A DNA stretch of 64,000 nucleotides from Bacillota bacterium (GCA_023386815.1 JAEWIZ010000021.1:1-64000), one strand, 5' to 3'. Shown: positions 53,403 through 62,009, numbered from the stretch's first letter. Notes: generated by a model from the sequence alone, not told the origin. Numbers and translations: made by a program.

Positions 53403-54239
53403 TTAATTTAACCTTCGGTAATCCTCCGGTGACACCTTCATAATCTTTTTAAATATTTTACAGAAGTAACTTGGACTTTCATATCCGCACAGGAACCCAA
53501 TTTCTTTCACTGTTTTTTCTGGATAATGTGATAGATAAAATCTGGCATATGCAATTCGTATTACCTGGAGATGTTGAAATATAGTTTGCTGCATCTGTTC
53601 CTTAAACAGGGTGCACAGATATTCTTTGCGAAGGTTTACTAAAGAGGCGAGATCTTCTAGGGCTATGGGCTGATTAAAATGATCCGTAAGGTATTGCAGA
53701 ACTAATTGCAGTACCTTATTTTCATTTGCTGGCTCTGAAATCTGTACATGCTTGATATCATAGGATAAATCCAGTAAAAAATCATAGAGCATCTTAGATA
53801 AGGTTGATTGAAAGAGCAAAGGTTTTTCCTTTCGAACGCTGGCTATTGTCTGATACCGTTTTGCAACGGACTCAGGATCAGTGACGTGAAAGATTCCGGC
53901 ATGCTTTAGCCCAAGAGAATTTAAGATCTGCTCGCATGCAGAACCGGAAAAGCATAGACAATGCGTAATCCAGGGATCAGTAGTTCCATAATAAGTATGA
54001 GGGGTATTGGCAGGCAGGAAAATTCCAAGGCCTTTTTTTAATGTGATCTTTTGGCTATTAATAATAGCCTCACCGGTTCCAGCTGCACATAGAATCCATT
54101 GATAAATGGGAATTCCGTAGGGGCGGGTTACAGGTTCTTGGACATAGTTATATAAAATTTCATCTAAGGCCAATGGAAGGTTTTTATGGCTGGGATTATT
54201 TTCTGTTTGAAAGAAATCCAATCTTTCTTGTTGGGACAT
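53403..54239 (-). CDS. AraC-family transcriptional regulator
   Basis: A 278-residue regulator. An N-terminal cupin-like AraC-binding domain covers about 25-165 (AGTGEAIINSQKITLKKGLGIFLPANTPHTYYG), and an HTH pair covers 180-278 (IALEDLASLVNLRKEYLCTLFKEQMQQTIFQHL, VKEIGFLCGYESPSYFCKIFKKIMKVSPEDYRRL). I chose ATG 54239 after AGGAGAAA over an in-frame TTG upstream. It is transcribed divergently from the GH43 gene across 142 bases, so it probably controls that promoter and perhaps the esterase unit. Confidence 0.92.
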   Translation of the reverse strand: MSQQERLDFFQTENNPSHKNLPLALDEILYNYVQEPVTRPYGIPIYQWILCAAGTGEAIINSQKITLKKGLGIFLPANTPHTYYGTTDPWITHCLCFSGSACEQILNSLGLKHAGIFHVTDPESVAKRYQTIASVRKEKPLLFQSTLSKMLYDFLLDLSYDIKHVQISEPANENKVLQLVLQYLTDHFNQPIALEDLASLVNLRKEYLCTLFKEQMQQTIFQHLQVIRIAYARFYLSHYPEKTVKEIGFLCGYESPSYFCKIFKKIMKVSPEDYRRLN

Positions 54240-54293
54240 GTTAATTTCTCCTGACAATCTTAATATAGTTATATGAATGTTATTATATTTGTG

Positions 54294-54323
54294 TTTACTG
54301 AATTTTGCAAGAAACGATATAAT
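54294..54323 (+). promoter_or_regulatory. Promoter of the GH43 gene
   Basis: TTTACT (54294-54299), 18-base spacer, TATAAT (54318-54323), about 58 bases before the start codon in the AraC/GH43 divergent region. Confidence 0.55.
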
Positions 54324-54381
54324 TAACTAGATAAAATAATTTATAAAATTAGAAAGAGAATGAGATTAAGGAGGATTATAT

Positions 54382-55959
54382 ATGCAGTACCAAAATCCGA
54401 TTTTGAAAGGATTTTATCCGGATCCAAGCATTTGCCGAGTGGGAAAGGATTATTATTTGGTGAATAGTTCCTTTGAATATTTACCGGGAATCCCAATCTT
54501 TCATAGTACAGACCTATTAAATTGGAGGTTAATAGGATACGGAATATCAAGAGCATCTCAGATGGAATTTGAAGGATGTTTTCCCAATGGAGGTATCTTT
54601 GCACCAACCATACGATATCAGGATGGAACCTTCTATATTACTTCCACCAATGTAAATCATCCTGGAGCCTTTTCTCCTGACGGATCTGGAAATTTCATTA
54701 TCACAGCAAAGGACCCCGCAGGTGAATGGTCGGATCCAATTTGGATCGCTCAGGGAGGTATTGATCCTTCCCTATTCTTTGACGAGGATGGAAGGGTCTA
54801 TTATGCCAGTACGAAGAATATTACAAATGAGGATGGAGTACATCGATCAGCAATTCAAATGTCAGAGATCGATATTACTACAGGGAAACTCCTAACAGAA
54901 AGTAAGATTATTTCATATGGTTGCGGGGGCAGATTCCCAGAAGGACCCCATATCTATAAAAAGGACGGATATTATTATCTGATGCTTGCGGAGGGGGGTA
55001 CTGAGCTAGGCCACAGAGAGACAATCTCCAGGTCTACTGATCTATGGGGACCATATGAGGGTTGTTTACATAACCCGATTCTTTCTGCGATGAATGAAAA
55101 TGATCCTGGCATTTCTGCCTTAGGACATGCAGATATCGTGGAGACAGAAGATGGAAAGTGGTGGATGGTGTTCTTATGCCAGCGGTTATCAGAGCAGTAT
55201 TATCACCATCTTGGCCGTGAAACGGGAATAGCTCCTATGGAATGGGTTGATGGCTGGCCTATCGTATATGGGGGCAAGGTTCCGGAAGAAGCTATGGTGG
55301 TGGACGATATGCCCCAAATCCAAGTTTTCAAAGATACTAATATTCGTACTGTCTTTGATCAGGAAACATTAGGACTGGAGTGGAACTTCCTTAGGACATT
55401 TTATAGTGATTATCAATTGGATGGAAAGAAACTAATCCTGACAGGAAATGAGTATTCCTTAAATGATAATGCAACACCGGCATTTATCGCAAAACGTCAG
55501 CAGGATTTTGAGTGCAGGATGGAGTTATCAATAGAATTCATGCCTGCCAAAGAAAACGAGGAAGCTGGATTAGCGCTTATGCACATGGGGCATGGACATT
55601 ATGATTTGGTTATTACCAAGAGGGATAACCAAAAGGTGATCCTGCTTCGCAGGACAGTCTTTGATATGGTTACAGAGACAATCTCTGAGCCAGTTCCATT
55701 GGATGAAGTTCAATTGAAAATTGTAGCAGATCGATATACCTATGAATTTTATTATGGAATGAATAGTTCCTATATTTTACTTGGTACAGCTAAGACAAAG
55801 TTGCTATCTTCTGAAGTCATTGGAGGATGTATCGGAGTTCTTACCGGTATTTATGCAAGTGGTAACGGAACACCATCTACGCAGACTGCGGCAATTAGCT
55901 GGTTCGATTATGAGGTGTTGCCTGCTAAGCCTAAGAGAGCTATGTATTCTTTTGATTAA
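54382..55959 (+). CDS. GH43 beta-xylosidase/alpha-arabinofuranosidase
   Basis: A 525-residue cytoplasmic GH43 enzyme of the XynB3 group. Base D14 (GFYPDPSI), the pKa-modulating Asp in GIDPSLFFDEDG (about residue 130) and the acid Glu in FPEGPHIYK (about 190) are all present. The C-terminal beta-sandwich (about 325-515) is the usual second domain of GH43 xylosidases (FDQETLGLEWNFLRTF). It cleaves xylose from xylo-oligosaccharides, sometimes also arabinose. AGGAGG site. Single gene with a terminator and a divergent AraC regulator. Confidence 0.94.
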   Translation: MQYQNPILKGFYPDPSICRVGKDYYLVNSSFEYLPGIPIFHSTDLLNWRLIGYGISRASQMEFEGCFPNGGIFAPTIRYQDGTFYITSTNVNHPGAFSPDGSGNFIITAKDPAGEWSDPIWIAQGGIDPSLFFDEDGRVYYASTKNITNEDGVHRSAIQMSEIDITTGKLLTESKIISYGCGGRFPEGPHIYKKDGYYYLMLAEGGTELGHRETISRSTDLWGPYEGCLHNPILSAMNENDPGISALGHADIVETEDGKWWMVFLCQRLSEQYYHHLGRETGIAPMEWVDGWPIVYGGKVPEEAMVVDDMPQIQVFKDTNIRTVFDQETLGLEWNFLRTFYSDYQLDGKKLILTGNEYSLNDNATPAFIAKRQQDFECRMELSIEFMPAKENEEAGLALMHMGHGHYDLVITKRDNQKVILLRRTVFDMVTETISEPVPLDEVQLKIVADRYTYEFYYGMNSSYILLGTAKTKLLSSEVIGGCIGVLTGIYASGNGTPSTQTAAISWFDYEVLPAKPKRAMYSFD

Positions 55960-55978
55960 ATAAGATAATAAAACCTGA

Positions 55979-56026
55979 TAAAGAGAGAAGCAAAAATTCG
56001 AATATATTTTTTGCTTCTCTTTTTCC
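55979..56026 (+). terminator. Intrinsic terminator after GH43
   Basis: AGAGAAGCAAAAA pairs with TTTTTTGCTTCTCT over a 10-base loop, followed by TTTTT. Confidence 0.92.
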
Positions 56027-56156
56027 TTGGGTAACATCTAGATTATAAATTAGTAAAAAGTCAACGAAAACGGTGTAAATAATTGAATGATGAAGCTTTA
56101 GCAAATTACTATACTTATACCATGATAATAATAATTTATTTACCAGGAGGTAACAT

Positions 56157-57251
56157 ATGAAAAAGGTTAAAGTTGGTATCATTGGTTGTGGTGGTATTGC
56201 AAATAATAAGCATTTCCCAGCACTTAAGAAGAATTCAGAATTAAATGAAATTGTAGCATTTTGCGATATTGTAGAAGAGCGTGCTGTAAAGGCGGCAAAG
56301 GAATTCGGTACAGCAGATGCAAAAGTATACACTGATTATAACGAATTACTAGCAAACCCTGAAGTCGAAGTAGTACATATCCTTACTCCAAACGTTGCAC
56401 ATGCACCGATTGCGGTTGCTGCCTTTGAAGCTGGAAAACATGTTCTTTGTGAAAAGCCTATGGCACACACCACAGAAGATGCGCAGCTGATGATTGATGC
56501 CTGGAAAAAATCAGGTAAGAAGTTTACCATCGGTTATCAGAACCGTTTCAGACCGGAGGTACAGGCTTTACATAAATCCTGTAAGGAGGGTGAGCTTGGA
56601 GATATTTACTATGCTAAGGCTCATGCAGTAAGAAGACGTGCGGTTCCTACCTGGGGTGTATTCCCGAATAAGGCACTACAGGGCGGCGGGCCACTGATCG
56701 ATATCGGTACTCATGCTCTTGATATCACTTTATGGTGCATGGGAAATTATGAAGTGGATTCTGTATCCGGTTCTGTATTTGAGAAAATGCGTGAGAATTT
56801 TGAAGGTAATATCTTTGGACCCTGGGATCCAGCTACCTTTGAAGTTGAGGATTCTGCCTTCGGTTTCATCAAAATGAAGAATGGTGCAACCATTGTATTG
56901 GAAGCTGCTTGGGCTTTGAATGTCGTGGAATCCAGAGAAGCTTGTACCACCTTATGCGGTACGAAATCCGGTGCTGAGATTAAATCCGGTATGAGTTATC
57001 CTAAGAATGAACTTATCTATAATAAGGCTAAAAATGGCTTATTGATGGAGGAAACAATCTCCAAGGTTGGTGATATTGCCTATTTTGAAGGTGGAGCTTC
57101 TGCAGAAGGCGTTGTTGAAGCAAAACAATGGTTGGAAGCAATTATCAATGATACGGAGCCACTGGTTAAGCCAGAGGAAGCTTTTGCAGTAACTAAGGTT
57201 TTGGATCAAATATATAAAGCGGCAGCAGGTAATAAGGAGATCAAATTCTAA
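56157..57251 (+). CDS. Gfo/Idh/MocA oxidoreductase (DgpA-like)
   Basis: A 364-residue NAD(P)-dependent sugar dehydrogenase. The Rossmann motif is GIIGCGGIA (7-15), the family EKP motif is CEKPMA with K100, and D182/H186 lie in 'GGGPLIDIGTHALDI'. DgpA of an intestinal puerarin-degrading Lachnospiraceae strain belongs to this family and oxidises the C3 hydroxyl of a glucosyl group, the first step in C-glycoside cleavage. The two genes downstream encode relatives of the DgpB/DgpC lyase subunits, which makes this role likely here. A short terminator separates it from them. AGGAGG site. Confidence 0.88.
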   Translation: MKKVKVGIIGCGGIANNKHFPALKKNSELNEIVAFCDIVEERAVKAAKEFGTADAKVYTDYNELLANPEVEVVHILTPNVAHAPIAVAAFEAGKHVLCEKPMAHTTEDAQLMIDAWKKSGKKFTIGYQNRFRPEVQALHKSCKEGELGDIYYAKAHAVRRRAVPTWGVFPNKALQGGGPLIDIGTHALDITLWCMGNYEVDSVSGSVFEKMRENFEGNIFGPWDPATFEVEDSAFGFIKMKNGATIVLEAAWALNVVESREACTTLCGTKSGAEIKSGMSYPKNELIYNKAKNGLLMEETISKVGDIAYFEGGASAEGVVEAKQWLEAIINDTEPLVKPEEAFAVTKVLDQIYKAAAGNKEIKF

Positions 57252-57271
57252 TTAAACCAAATAATATTTCA

Positions 57272-57294
57272 AGAAGGGGCAATGCCCCTTTTTG
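57272..57294 (+). terminator. Short GC-rich terminator inside the C-glycoside-type operon
   Basis: AAGGGGC pairs with GCCCCTT over a 3-base loop (AAT), followed by TTT. It lies between the dehydrogenase and lyase-like genes. Confidence 0.8.
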
Positions 57295-57346
57295 AAGCGT
57301 TTGGAGGAAAACTATATAAGAAAATAAATAAAAGGAGTGAAAAATA

Positions 57347-57733
57347 ATGTATCCAAGACATATGTATAAACCGGATGGTTTCAAAAATGTGGAAGCAGAT
57401 GGGAAAATAATCGGATTCCAGTTTGAAACTAGAATTCAATATTATAGAGGTGTTACACTCTCCATCATCCGCAATATTGAGGTTAATGTAGATGGAGAAG
57501 AATTTAAGAGAGAGGATATTCGTTTTACCTTAGAGGGGGATACCTTTACTCTGGATGAGATGGAGACAGTAATCACTTACCGTTGGAAATTCGGACAATT
57601 TGCAACCGTAACAGTCCTAAAGGATGGAGGTCTCGCAAAGGGACAACATCATATCACATCAACACAAACAATTGCACCATCATATATGCCTGTGATTTTA
57701 GTACACTCAGGCGAATATGATTTTGAGATATAG
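57347..57733 (+). CDS. DUF6379 protein, C-glycoside deglycosidase beta-subunit-like
   Basis: A 128-residue all-beta protein: 'DGKIIGFQFETRIQYYRGVTLSIIRNIEVNVDGEEF', 'DEMETVITYRWKFGQFATVTVLKDGGLAKGQHHI' and 'SYMPVILVHSGEYDFEI'. This is the DUF6379 pattern, which I know as the small beta subunit (DgpC, DfgB) of C-glycoside deglycosidases. It forms a heteromer with the TIM-barrel alpha subunit encoded 11 bases downstream. The substrate aglycone cannot be told from sequence. Confidence 0.82.
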   Translation: MYPRHMYKPDGFKNVEADGKIIGFQFETRIQYYRGVTLSIIRNIEVNVDGEEFKREDIRFTLEGDTFTLDEMETVITYRWKFGQFATVTVLKDGGLAKGQHHITSTQTIAPSYMPVILVHSGEYDFEI

Positions 57734-57744
57734 GAGGGTTAGAG

Positions 57745-58797
57745 ATGGCTTATAATATAAAACGAAGTGTTTCCCTGTACAGCTACCAGGAAGAATATTA
57801 TCTCGGAAAATTAACATTAGAGGATTGTATCAGAGAAGTCGCTAAGACAGGTGCAACAGGCATTGAATTATTACCGGAACAGATGATGGAGGATTTTCCT
57901 GTTATTACACCAGAGTTCAAAGAACAATGGTTTGGATGGATGGAGAAGTATGGCACGGAACCAACTTGTTACGATGCTTTTTTAGAAAATCACATCTATA
58001 AAAACCGTACCTGTACCTTAAAAGAACAGATACAGATGATGGAGAGAGATATTAAGATGGCTCATGAGCTTGGATTTAAGACCTTACGTACTTTGGTATC
58101 AACGCCAATGGATGTTATTAAGGGCAGCATTCCCTGTGCAGAGGCAAATGATATCAAGATCTGTATTGAGGTTCATTCTCCCTTCTCCTTAAATTCCGGT
58201 TGGGCAGATGGCTATATGGAGTTGATCCATAAAACGAATACAAAGAACTTTGGTTTTATGCCGGACTTTGGAATCTTCTGTAAATCGATTCCCTCACCTC
58301 TTAGGGAGCAGGCAATTAGAAAAGGAATTAATGAGGACTGTATCAAAGCTGTTGATGAGGCATTTGAAAGTCGTGTGACAAAAGGCTTTACGAAGATAAA
58401 ATACGATACTAATTTAGGTCGTGCTCATCATGCATATATGGAAGCAAACGGTCTTCCACAGCTGATGGAAAAGGTGAAAAAATTGGGCGGTGATAAAAAG
58501 GCACTGGATTATGCTTTCTCCACCTTTGATTATACCTGGTGCGATCCTCAGGATATTATTGATAATATTAAGTATATCTATCATACCCATGCAAAGTGCT
58601 ATTGTACGAATGAAAATTATGTTGAAACATCTATTCCAATTAAAGAAGTAGTTGATGCATATAAGAAAGCAGGGTATCATGGTTATCTAAGCACTGAGTT
58701 TGAAGGTAACCGTATGTTAAACGATGCCTTTGATGTTGATAGTGTGGAACAGGTTCGCAGACATCAAGAAGCACTAAGAAGAGCAATTGAAGACTAA
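57745..58797 (+). CDS. TIM-barrel isomerase-like, C-glycoside deglycosidase alpha-subunit-like
   Basis: A 350-residue sugar-phosphate isomerase/epimerase-fold protein. Candidate metal ligands are E142, D174 (FMPDFGIF), H280/H282 (YHTHAKCY) and E318 (STEFEGN). H144 two residues after the first ligand (IEVHSPF) sits where the family's catalytic base lies. Known partners of DUF6379 (DgpB, DfgA) use this site with a divalent metal to eliminate the aglycone from a 3-keto-C-glycoside. Its position directly behind the DUF6379 gene supports the same complex. A generic xylose-isomerase-like epimerase remains an alternative. Confidence 0.82.
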   Translation: MAYNIKRSVSLYSYQEEYYLGKLTLEDCIREVAKTGATGIELLPEQMMEDFPVITPEFKEQWFGWMEKYGTEPTCYDAFLENHIYKNRTCTLKEQIQMMERDIKMAHELGFKTLRTLVSTPMDVIKGSIPCAEANDIKICIEVHSPFSLNSGWADGYMELIHKTNTKNFGFMPDFGIFCKSIPSPLREQAIRKGINEDCIKAVDEAFESRVTKGFTKIKYDTNLGRAHHAYMEANGLPQLMEKVKKLGGDKKALDYAFSTFDYTWCDPQDIIDNIKYIYHTHAKCYCTNENYVETSIPIKEVVDAYKKAGYHGYLSTEFEGNRMLNDAFDVDSVEQVRRHQEALRRAIED

Positions 58798-58821
58798 TAG
58801 AAGTGGTAGGAGGGTTAATAA

Positions 58822-59781
58822 ATGGCTAAGAAAGTAGTTGCATTATCCTTTGGCAGAAAGATGGCTAACACAGAGGTTATGTTAAAGGAAGCCTTATTGG
58901 AATGTGAAAAAGCAGGATTAGAAATTCAGTTTATACGCTGTGATGATTTAAATATACATATTTGTACCGGCTGCTGCGCCTGTGTTGGAGGAATGATCAG
59001 CGGCAGAGGAAAAGGGGAATGCATTCATAAGGATGATTTCCCGATTCTCGATGAAGCTCTTATGTCTGCAGATGCTGTGATTGTAGGTTCTCCAACCTAT
59101 GTATTGGCCCCGACAGGTAATTTTAAAGTGGTATGTGACCGAATTGGACCTTCCCATGATATTACCTTTCGAAAGCCTTTAATCGATGCAGGAATTGCAG
59201 AAGGTAAAGATCCTGCTACCTACCCGGATGCAAGAAGTCTTAAAAAGCGTGTAGGTGCATTGGTTACAGTCGGAGGAGCCCGCACGGAAAACTGGCTTTC
59301 CCTTGCGATGCCCAATATGTATGAATTTACACTGCCAATGGGTATCGATGTAATTGATAAATACCAGTATTATGGTGCAATGAATGTGGAACATGTACTT
59401 GGTAGACCCGAGGTACTGGATCGGATGAAGATTCTTGGCAGAAATATCATTGATGCTCTTAATGCTGATTCCGAGGAAACACGAATCCAATGGCGTGGAG
59501 ATGAGGATGGAACCTGCCCCGTATGTCATATGGATCTGCTTACGATAATGCATGATAAAAACAAGGTGGAATGTCCGATCTGTGGTATTGAAGGTGAGCT
59601 AAATCTTGTGAATGATAAGATTAAAGTTACTTTTCCGGAAAATCAGATCAAAAGGTCCAGATTATATGATGCAGGAAAGCAGGAGCATTCCGATGAAATT
59701 AAGGACGGTGCCAGAACGCAGAAAAAAGTGGAAGGTTTAAAGGAACTGAAGGAAAAATACATCAAGGTTGGGGAAAAATAA
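58822..59781 (+). CDS. NADPH-dependent FMN reductase-like flavoprotein with zinc ribbon
   Basis: A 319-residue flavodoxin-fold protein. Residues 1-215 are an FMN_red domain: 'KKVVALSFGRKMANTEVMLKEAL', then 'CTGCCACVGG' and 'ADAVIVGSPTYVLAPTGNFKVVCDRIG'. Residues about 228-260 contain CPVC...CPIC, a four-cysteine knuckle that suggests a zinc ribbon or rubredoxin-like centre. It is the last gene of the DgpA/B/C-like operon, 24 bases after the alpha subunit. It may recycle reducing equivalents or reduce the released aglycone; both are inference. Confidence 0.8.
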   Translation: MAKKVVALSFGRKMANTEVMLKEALLECEKAGLEIQFIRCDDLNIHICTGCCACVGGMISGRGKGECIHKDDFPILDEALMSADAVIVGSPTYVLAPTGNFKVVCDRIGPSHDITFRKPLIDAGIAEGKDPATYPDARSLKKRVGALVTVGGARTENWLSLAMPNMYEFTLPMGIDVIDKYQYYGAMNVEHVLGRPEVLDRMKILGRNIIDALNADSEETRIQWRGDEDGTCPVCHMDLLTIMHDKNKVECPICGIEGELNLVNDKIKVTFPENQIKRSRLYDAGKQEHSDEIKDGARTQKKVEGLKELKEKYIKVGEK

Positions 59782-59797
59782 ATTCCAAAATAATCTT

Positions 59798-59858
59798 AAA
59801 ATAATCCACCTTTTAATATGGTTCTCTCATTGATAAGCTATATTAAATTAATTATATT
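59798..59858 (+). promoter_or_regulatory. thuA-like gene promoter with upstream shared element (copy A)
   Basis: -35 TTGATA (59830-59835), 17-base spacer and -10 TATATT (59853-59858). Bases 59798-59834 match 60823-60859 in length and in all but about five positions: AATAATCCAC, then TTTTAA, then CTCTCATTGAT. The shared block ends inside the -35 box, as for an activator site. Confidence 0.7.
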
Positions 59859-59875
59859 TAATCCATAGAATGGAA

Positions 59876-59915
59876 TGAAGAGGAATAACCCAGATAAGGC
59901 TTATTCCTCTTTTGT
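59876..59915 (+). terminator. Terminator in the thuA-like leader
   Basis: AAGAGGAATAA pairs perfectly with TTATTCCTCTT over a 12-base loop, followed by TTGTTC. It lies about 18 bases after the -10 box of the preceding promoter and 40 bases before the next start, so it can end upstream transcripts and attenuate the new one. Confidence 0.85.
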
Positions 59916-59956
59916 TCTTGGTAAAATCATGCCACAGTGGCAAATGGAGGTTGTTG

Positions 59957-60784
59957 ATGGAGAAAATAAAAGTTTTATTAATTACCGGTGAAGTAACTTC
60001 GGAGCATAACTATCCGAAAATGAACGAATATCTTCGAACCATGTTAGAAGCAACAGGCAGGTTCACTGTTAAGATTATTGAAGAATTTAATGGTGCTAGC
60101 AGCCAAACGGTAGAAGATTATGATTTATTACTTTTGAACTATGATGGGAAAACAGATCCGACTGCTAGATATAAGCGGTGGAATGAAGCAGCAGAGGATG
60201 TTCTTTTTGAGGCAGTGAAAGCTGGAAAAGGGCTATTTATTCATCATTCTTCCGTATGGCTTGATGAGGATATGCCACAACGGTACAAAGAAGTATGGGG
60301 GATTTATTTAACCAGTCCACAAAGCAGAAAGAATCCCTGTGATGATGTTTTTGTAAAATTAGAACAGCCGGATTCACCTCTTATGCAGGGGTTATCAGAC
60401 TTTATGGTGGTGGGGGATGATTTCTTTGCAGGAGTGGAATATTATCCGGGAACAAAGGCTCAGGTTTTAGCAGCTGTATACGATGATATTGCTATGTATC
60501 GGAGGGCTGGTTTTCCGGCACCCCATCATCCTGTACTAATCCCGGAGGGGAAGCTTGAAAATATGCGAGGAGTGAATTCTCTACAGCCTGTTGCCTGGAC
60601 AAATTCTTATGGAGCCGGAAGAGTATTTGCCTGTTCTCTCGGACATGATATTGATACTTACCGAAGAATCAATTATCTGACCATGTTTGTGCGTGGTGCA
60701 GAGTGGGCTGCCACCGGTGAAATTACCCTGGATAAGCCGGATCGCAGGGGAGAAAAAAGATTTAATCAATGGCCTTATTATTAA
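59957..60784 (+). CDS. ThuA-like protein
   Basis: A 275-residue glutamine-amidotransferase-fold protein of the ThuA (trehalose utilisation) family. Motifs are 'EDYDLLLLNYDGK', 'AGKGLFIHHSSVWLDE', 'GDDFFAGVEYYPGTKAQVLAAVYDD', 'QPVAWTNSYGAGRVFACSLGHDIDTY' and 'RGAEWAATGEITL'. ThuA acts in 3-keto-disaccharide metabolism in rhizobia, which agrees with the neighbouring 3-keto-glycoside genes. I chose ATG 59957, 6 bases after GGAGG; the upstream in-frame ATG would lie within the terminator hairpin. The biochemical reaction of this family is not firmly settled. Confidence 0.85.
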   Translation: MEKIKVLLITGEVTSEHNYPKMNEYLRTMLEATGRFTVKIIEEFNGASSQTVEDYDLLLLNYDGKTDPTARYKRWNEAAEDVLFEAVKAGKGLFIHHSSVWLDEDMPQRYKEVWGIYLTSPQSRKNPCDDVFVKLEQPDSPLMQGLSDFMVVGDDFFAGVEYYPGTKAQVLAAVYDDIAMYRRAGFPAPHHPVLIPEGKLENMRGVNSLQPVAWTNSYGAGRVFACSLGHDIDTYRRINYLTMFVRGAEWAATGEITLDKPDRRGEKRFNQWPYY

Positions 60785-60822
60785 TACTTGGGACGAAAGT
60801 TGAGAGTGCTCTTTGGAATCGA

Positions 60823-60883
60823 AAAATAATCCACTTTTTAAAAAAGTACTCTCATTGATGGAAAAAGGAATTTTTATTATAGT
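60823..60883 (+). promoter_or_regulatory. Promoter of the second binding-protein gene with shared element (copy B)
   Basis: -35 TTGATG (60855-60860), 17-base spacer and -10 TATAGT (60878-60883). Upstream bases 60823-60859 are the second copy of the 37-base element found at 59798-59834, in the same phase relative to the -35 box. Confidence 0.7.
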
Positions 60884-60916
60884 TAATTCATCAAGTATAC
60901 CGAAGGGAGAATATTT

Positions 60917-61981
60917 ATGAAAAAGATTTTTAGTATTATTTTAGCAATTGCAGTTTCCTTTACAATGCTTACCGGTTGTAGTACAAAAAAGGCAGAAGAG
61001 CCCGCATCAAATAATGGGGATTCTGCTGCAGTTACAGAAGCAGCTGAACAAATTACAGAGGCAGTTACCGAAGCGACTGAGGGTTCAGCAGAAGGTAAAT
61101 CTGTAGGTATCACAATGCCAAGTATTGGTAATGACTTTATGTTAGCTCTTAGCCAGGCTTTTCAAGGTGCCTTAGAGGAACAGGGCTGCAAGGTTCAGGT
61201 TGACTCCGCAGAAAACGATGTAACAACTCAGTTAACACAAATCGAAAACTTTACAACCATGGGCTGTGACGTAATCGTTGTTTGGGCAGTTAATGGTGAT
61301 GGCGTTGCAAGTGCTTGTAAATCCGCAATTGATGCAGGTATTCCAGTGTTAGCATTTGCTTATGAAATTCCAGGTGCAACCACAAGCGTTATCTCAGCTT
61401 CAGAAGAATCCATGGCAGCACAGTGTGTAGCTATGACAAATGATTGGATTGAAAAGACCTTTCCAGATGCAGGTGATGGTGAAGTTAACGTATTCGTTAT
61501 GACCTCTTCTACAGTTCCACAGTCCGTAACACGTAGTGAAGGCTTAAAGCAGATTGGGGAAAACAAAAAGGTTAATTTAATCACTGCTGAAGTTGAAGAT
61601 CAGGATAATACAGATGCAGCACGTACTCTAATTGAGAATACCATGCTTGCAACTCCTGATATTGATGTTATTGTCGCAGTTAATGGTACCTGTGCAATTG
61701 GTATTGAATCCTATATAAGTTCTTCTTCATCTCCAATCCAGGATAAGAGTAAGTTCGGTATTTTCTGCATCGATGAGACAGAAGAAATCGTTGCAAAAAT
61801 CAAAGCATCTGAGACAAACGAAAGTGTATTAAGAGGTACTATTTCCATGGGTACTTTTGGTGATACAATAAATGACTTCATGAAAGGGGTAACTCCTTTG
61901 ATTACAGGTCAGACTCCACTTGCTCGTGTTGATGGCCAAGCATTTGTTATTACACCAGAAACATTAAAAGAGAGAGAATAA
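60917..61981 (+). CDS. Ribose-type sugar-binding lipoprotein (Peripla_BP_4)
   Basis: A 354-residue exported lipoprotein. The signal peptide ends at lipobox LTGC with C21, followed by an acidic Ser/Thr/Glu/Ala linker. The binding fold runs from about 60: 'VGITMPSIGNDFMLALSQAFQGALEEQGCKVQVDSAENDVTTQLTQIENFTTMGCDVIVVWAVNGDGV'. Family members serve RbsABC-like importers; the permease and ATPase genes are not in this window. It probably captures the glycoside or sugar handled by the adjacent keto-glycoside genes, since it shares a promoter element with the ThuA-like gene. Confidence 0.9.
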   Translation: MKKIFSIILAIAVSFTMLTGCSTKKAEEPASNNGDSAAVTEAAEQITEAVTEATEGSAEGKSVGITMPSIGNDFMLALSQAFQGALEEQGCKVQVDSAENDVTTQLTQIENFTTMGCDVIVVWAVNGDGVASACKSAIDAGIPVLAFAYEIPGATTSVISASEESMAAQCVAMTNDWIEKTFPDAGDGEVNVFVMTSSTVPQSVTRSEGLKQIGENKKVNLITAEVEDQDNTDAARTLIENTMLATPDIDVIVAVNGTCAIGIESYISSSSSPIQDKSKFGIFCIDETEEIVAKIKASETNESVLRGTISMGTFGDTINDFMKGVTPLITGQTPLARVDGQAFVITPETLKERE

Positions 61982-62009
61982 GTAATCAAGATTAAAGCAA
62001 ATTTATAAA

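Noticed and set aside
56157..58797. Inositol catabolism (iolG/iolE/iolB-like) as the reading of the Gfo/Idh/MocA plus TIM-barrel genes
   Set aside because: The small all-beta DUF6379 partner fits C-glycoside deglycosidase and is too short for IolB, and no iolC or iolD gene is nearby. Kept only as a weak alternative.
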